Source of the DNA: an uncultured Latescibacterota bacterium
GTDB taxonomy: Bacteria; Latescibacterota; UBA2968
DNA: 64,000 bases
NCBI GenBank assembly: GCA_951812755.1
Contig: OX638329.1
Location: 1,349,339-1,413,338 of the forward strand
Reading direction: 5' to 3'
Within the stretch, counting starts at the first letter, position 1. Each line of letters opens with the position of its first letter. The notes beneath the pieces are model-generated. The model saw nothing but the letters and a program-made list of their open reading frames with translations. It was not told the origin of the DNA and ran no database searches. Below, piece after piece: positions 61,826 through 64,000 of this stretch. The translations under genes were made by a program, and so were the position numbers.

Positions 61826-63097
61826 TTGAACAACACCACCTTATTTGACGCCGCGTATGCAAATCGCAAACGCCCGCTTCTCGAAAAAGTCGTCGATCAA
61901 ATTCGACCGATTTACACAGAGGAGGAACTGACCGCTCTGCGCATCGACCCCATCAATCGCGCGATTCTTTCACAGCGTTCAGGCCGCGGTTTTGTCAATC
62001 GCGATCTGCTCGAAACCGTCCTCGGCAACCTGCTCGAATGCGTCGCCCCCGGCTCCCACAATGCGTCTGAAGCCGCACAGGCGACCCTGACTGAAAATAT
62101 CGAAGAAATCGCCGACCAACTCTACGCCATGATCTACCAATCGCTTCAAGCCGCGCAGGGCGAAAACGGCCCGATAGAAGATGTGGCACTCCAATCGGCC
62201 TTCGCGCTCATTTCTCGACTGCCCCAACTCAAAACCCGCGCACTCTGGAACCGCTTTGCATCGCTCAAAGACCCCGCCGTGTGGGATGCGTATTTACGCA
62301 AAGTACACAATCTGGATAACAGCGACCTCGCCGCCCTCGCATTTGCGCCCGTCATTGACAAAGCTATTGAAGCGCGCACTTTTGATCTCTACGAAGCATT
62401 TCTCGCCGAAAAAGGCGTGCAATCTGCCTTTGCATATCAGATGCAACTCGTCGCCAGTGCGTATCCCGGATGGCGCGTCTTGTTTTATCACGACATCGCC
62501 AATGCCCTCACGCAAAGCGGCGAGGTTGAAAATTTCGACTGCACACCCATCCCCCTCCTGCCCCGTGCCATCTCAGAACTCGGTGGGCGTTATTATCAAG
62601 CCGATATTCACCCGGAAACCACCATCGCAGACGCCAACTTTCTCGAACACCCGCACCGCGGCCTCACAACCGGTCAAACAGGTATCATAGGCTATGGGTG
62701 CATCATCTATCCCTGCACACTCGGCGGATTGACAGAAAGAGCGCGGCAGCGACATCCCACCATTGGCAATTTTGTAAAAATTGGCACAGACGCCACCTTG
62801 CTCGGTCCCGTCGTCATTGGCAACCGCTCCACGATCGGCAGCGGCACAGACATATACGGCTATGTCGAAACGGGCACAGGCTGTCAAATCGCATCATCAG
62901 TCGTACTCGGCACCGTGCGCTCTGGTTCCCGAAATCCGGGAAAGATCATCCTTGGAGATCACGTGCGCGTGGGCGACGGCACAATCGTCGAAAACAGCAC
63001 CGAACTGGATCTCATCATCCCCGACAAATCCGAAATCCCCGCGCGCTCCCACATCGTCAACGACGGCTTTGGCAACCCCAAATACGATAGGGAATAA
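61826..63097 (+). CDS. serine O-acetyltransferase-like protein with long N-terminal domain
   Basis: 423 aa from a TTG with AAGGAA upstream. Residues about 1-250 are helical and larger than the usual 140-residue CysE N-terminus. The rest is a left-handed beta-helix: YYQADIHPETTI with H262, the LGGLTERARQRHPTIG block with H310, and the last coil IPDKSEIPAR. Both catalytic histidines of serine acetyltransferase are kept. This fits cysteine supply for the SUF system about 4 kb upstream, but no cysK is near and the substrate is not proven. Confidence 0.78.
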   Translation: MNNTTLFDAAYANRKRPLLEKVVDQIRPIYTEEELTALRIDPINRAILSQRSGRGFVNRDLLETVLGNLLECVAPGSHNASEAAQATLTENIEEIADQLYAMIYQSLQAAQGENGPIEDVALQSAFALISRLPQLKTRALWNRFASLKDPAVWDAYLRKVHNLDNSDLAALAFAPVIDKAIEARTFDLYEAFLAEKGVQSAFAYQMQLVASAYPGWRVLFYHDIANALTQSGEVENFDCTPIPLLPRAISELGGRYYQADIHPETTIADANFLEHPHRGLTTGQTGIIGYGCIIYPCTLGGLTERARQRHPTIGNFVKIGTDATLLGPVVIGNRSTIGSGTDIYGYVETGTGCQIASSVVLGTVRSGSRNPGKIILGDHVRVGDGTIVENSTELDLIIPDKSEIPARSHIVNDGFGNPKYDRE

Positions 63098-63104
63098 AAA
63101 ACAA

Positions 63105-64000
63105 TCATCCCGCATCCTCAAACGGCATCACCGCTGACGCTTCACCAGAAGCATCAAAAGAAAGCACCCTATCATACAGCGTTGGGCCGTACAACTCGCG
63201 ATAATACGCGAACAAATACTCATTGCAATAGCCCGCCCACTTGCCCCATCGCGCCTCGCCCCACCGGCATATCTTCGCATCTGAACCCGTTACGCCATAC
63301 CATTCCTGGGCAAATTTTCGCACCCAGGTATCAACGGGAACCGCATAGAGCCGATCCAGTGAGAACAGATCAATACACCGCGCCACCTTAATACCAACAC
63401 CACTACCGGACAGCGCGTGCAAATCATCCGAGATACACCGCCAATTATTCAAATCTGTCCCCCCATCGCATACTGCCTCGGCGATAAACCGCGCTGTTTC
63501 AGCCACCCGCTCCGAACGCCAGCCAAAACGGTGACGCCTGTAAAATTCGCCATCCAACTCAGAAAGTGCATCGGGTTCTGCGAATGTCCAGTACGTCTCG
63601 CCCTCAAAAATCCGTCTCTCGCCCAGGGTTCGCGCAAGAAATCCGATCCGCTTTTTGGTCAACGACATATGTGCTTGAACCGAGAGAACATAAGAAATAA
63701 TACACTCGAATGGATCTTGACGAACAAATTGTAGTCCCTTCAACAAATCCCGCGCCTTTCGCAAATAGGTATCCCCACGCGGCACTCTGATCCGGGGTAG
63801 GTGATCCAGCCTTAAATACCACCTTAAAAAATCATCAATCGCCATCTCGCCACAGTACGTAGCCACCCGCTCAGACGATGCGCGATACGCGATCTGGTCT
63901 CCCTTTTGTCTCAGATGCACAACCACGCCATAAGCAATACCCTTCCACCACCCATCGACATCTCGCCCCCACCGAAACACCTGCCCCGATCCCAGTGTCA
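63105..64000 (-). CDS. OGG1-type 8-oxoguanine DNA glycosylase (N-terminus outside window)
   Basis: At least 298 codons, with the frame open to the window edge. Before a possible GTG at 63980 the residues read TLGSGQVFRW, the family's conserved start region, so the gene begins beyond 64000. The HhH-GPD part is near the C-terminal end: LSGSGVGIKVARCIDLFSLD with the catalytic Lys, and AVPVDTWVRKFA with the catalytic Asp. It removes oxidised guanine by glycosylase/AP-lyase action. A few bp separate it from the convergent acetyltransferase-like gene. No upstream context is visible. Confidence 0.88.
   Translation of the reverse strand, partial: TLGSGQVFRWGRDVDGWWKGIAYGVVVHLRQKGDQIAYRASSERVATYCGEMAIDDFLRWYLRLDHLPRIRVPRGDTYLRKARDLLKGLQFVRQDPFECIISYVLSVQAHMSLTKKRIGFLARTLGERRIFEGETYWTFAEPDALSELDGEFYRRHRFGWRSERVAETARFIAEAVCDGGTDLNNWRCISDDLHALSGSGVGIKVARCIDLFSLDRLYAVPVDTWVRKFAQEWYGVTGSDAKICRWGEARWGKWAGYCNEYLFAYYRELYGPTLYDRVLSFDASGEASAVMPFEDAG

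Noticed and set aside
1-64000. CRISPR arrays, rRNA and tRNA genes
   Set aside because: No regularly spaced direct repeats of CRISPR type and no tRNA cloverleaf or rRNA sequence were seen while reading gaps on both strands; small structured RNAs cannot be excluded without covariance search.

Overview
The window is a gene-dense stretch of chromosome from an unidentified bacterium. It has roughly even base composition, short intergenic gaps and many ATGA or TAATG stop/start overlaps. No rRNA, tRNA, CRISPR array, phage or plasmid gene was seen. Most of it is core machinery: RecJ, LspA, an RluA-type pseudouridine synthase, FolD, DprA, LexA, a complete SUF operon, MurQ, RqcH/NFACT and MtnP. Around this lie genes typical of heterotrophs that degrade sulfated polysaccharide: two sulfatases, a BNR-type beta-propeller protein, a Gfo/Idh/MocA oxidoreductase, ThuA, an acetylxylan-esterase-like hydrolase and an NAD-dependent sugar epimerase. 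With GTAG-footed REP-like palindromes, this recalls Latescibacterota/Poribacteria-like or Planctomycete-like genomes. That placement is inference only.

Layout: (1) 1-6.1 kb: 3' end of recJ, a coupled ATPase plus small nuclease-like gene pair, an oxidoreductase and a two-domain PPK2. (2) 6.2-9.0 kb: an orphan ABC ATPase and, on the other strand, a double alpha/beta hydrolase. (3) 9.2-14.3 kb: a housekeeping run, yggS-yggT-divIVA-mtnP-nudix-dksA-lspA-rluA. (4) 14.2-21.3 kb, minus strand: a signalling cluster of STAS antagonist, response-regulator/PP2C phosphatase, anti-sigma kinase, periplasmic binding protein, histidine kinase and ammonium transporter. (5) 21.6-34.9 kb: TrpD-like protein, sulfatase, GOLPH3-like/ThuA pair, PIN toxin-antitoxin, Fic with a 55-aa antitoxin-like gene, GxxExxY, nitroreductase, BNR protein, folD, epimerase and NFACT. 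(6) 35-48 kb: ClpX-like ATPase, murQ, UPF0182, lysine aminomutase, Uma2, deoxyribosyltransferase, MFS, second sulfatase, dprA and lexA. (7) 48.5-57.6 kb: an unknown gene with an orphan PqqD, then sufB-[toxin-antitoxin]-sufCDSU-MIP18-rrf2-nfuA. (8) 57.8-64 kb: an ABC-2 exporter with an embedded methyltransferase and a decayed permease copy, a serine-acetyltransferase-like protein, and the C-terminal part of an OGG1-type glycosylase.

The most noteworthy items are the ATPase/nuclease-like pair (1477-3491), the binding protein-kinase-partner-switching cluster with Amt, the toxin-antitoxin pair inside the SUF operon, Fic coupled to a duplicated antitoxin piece, a roughly 182-bp MITE-like element present twice with flanking direct repeats, and the out-of-frame permease fusion relic.
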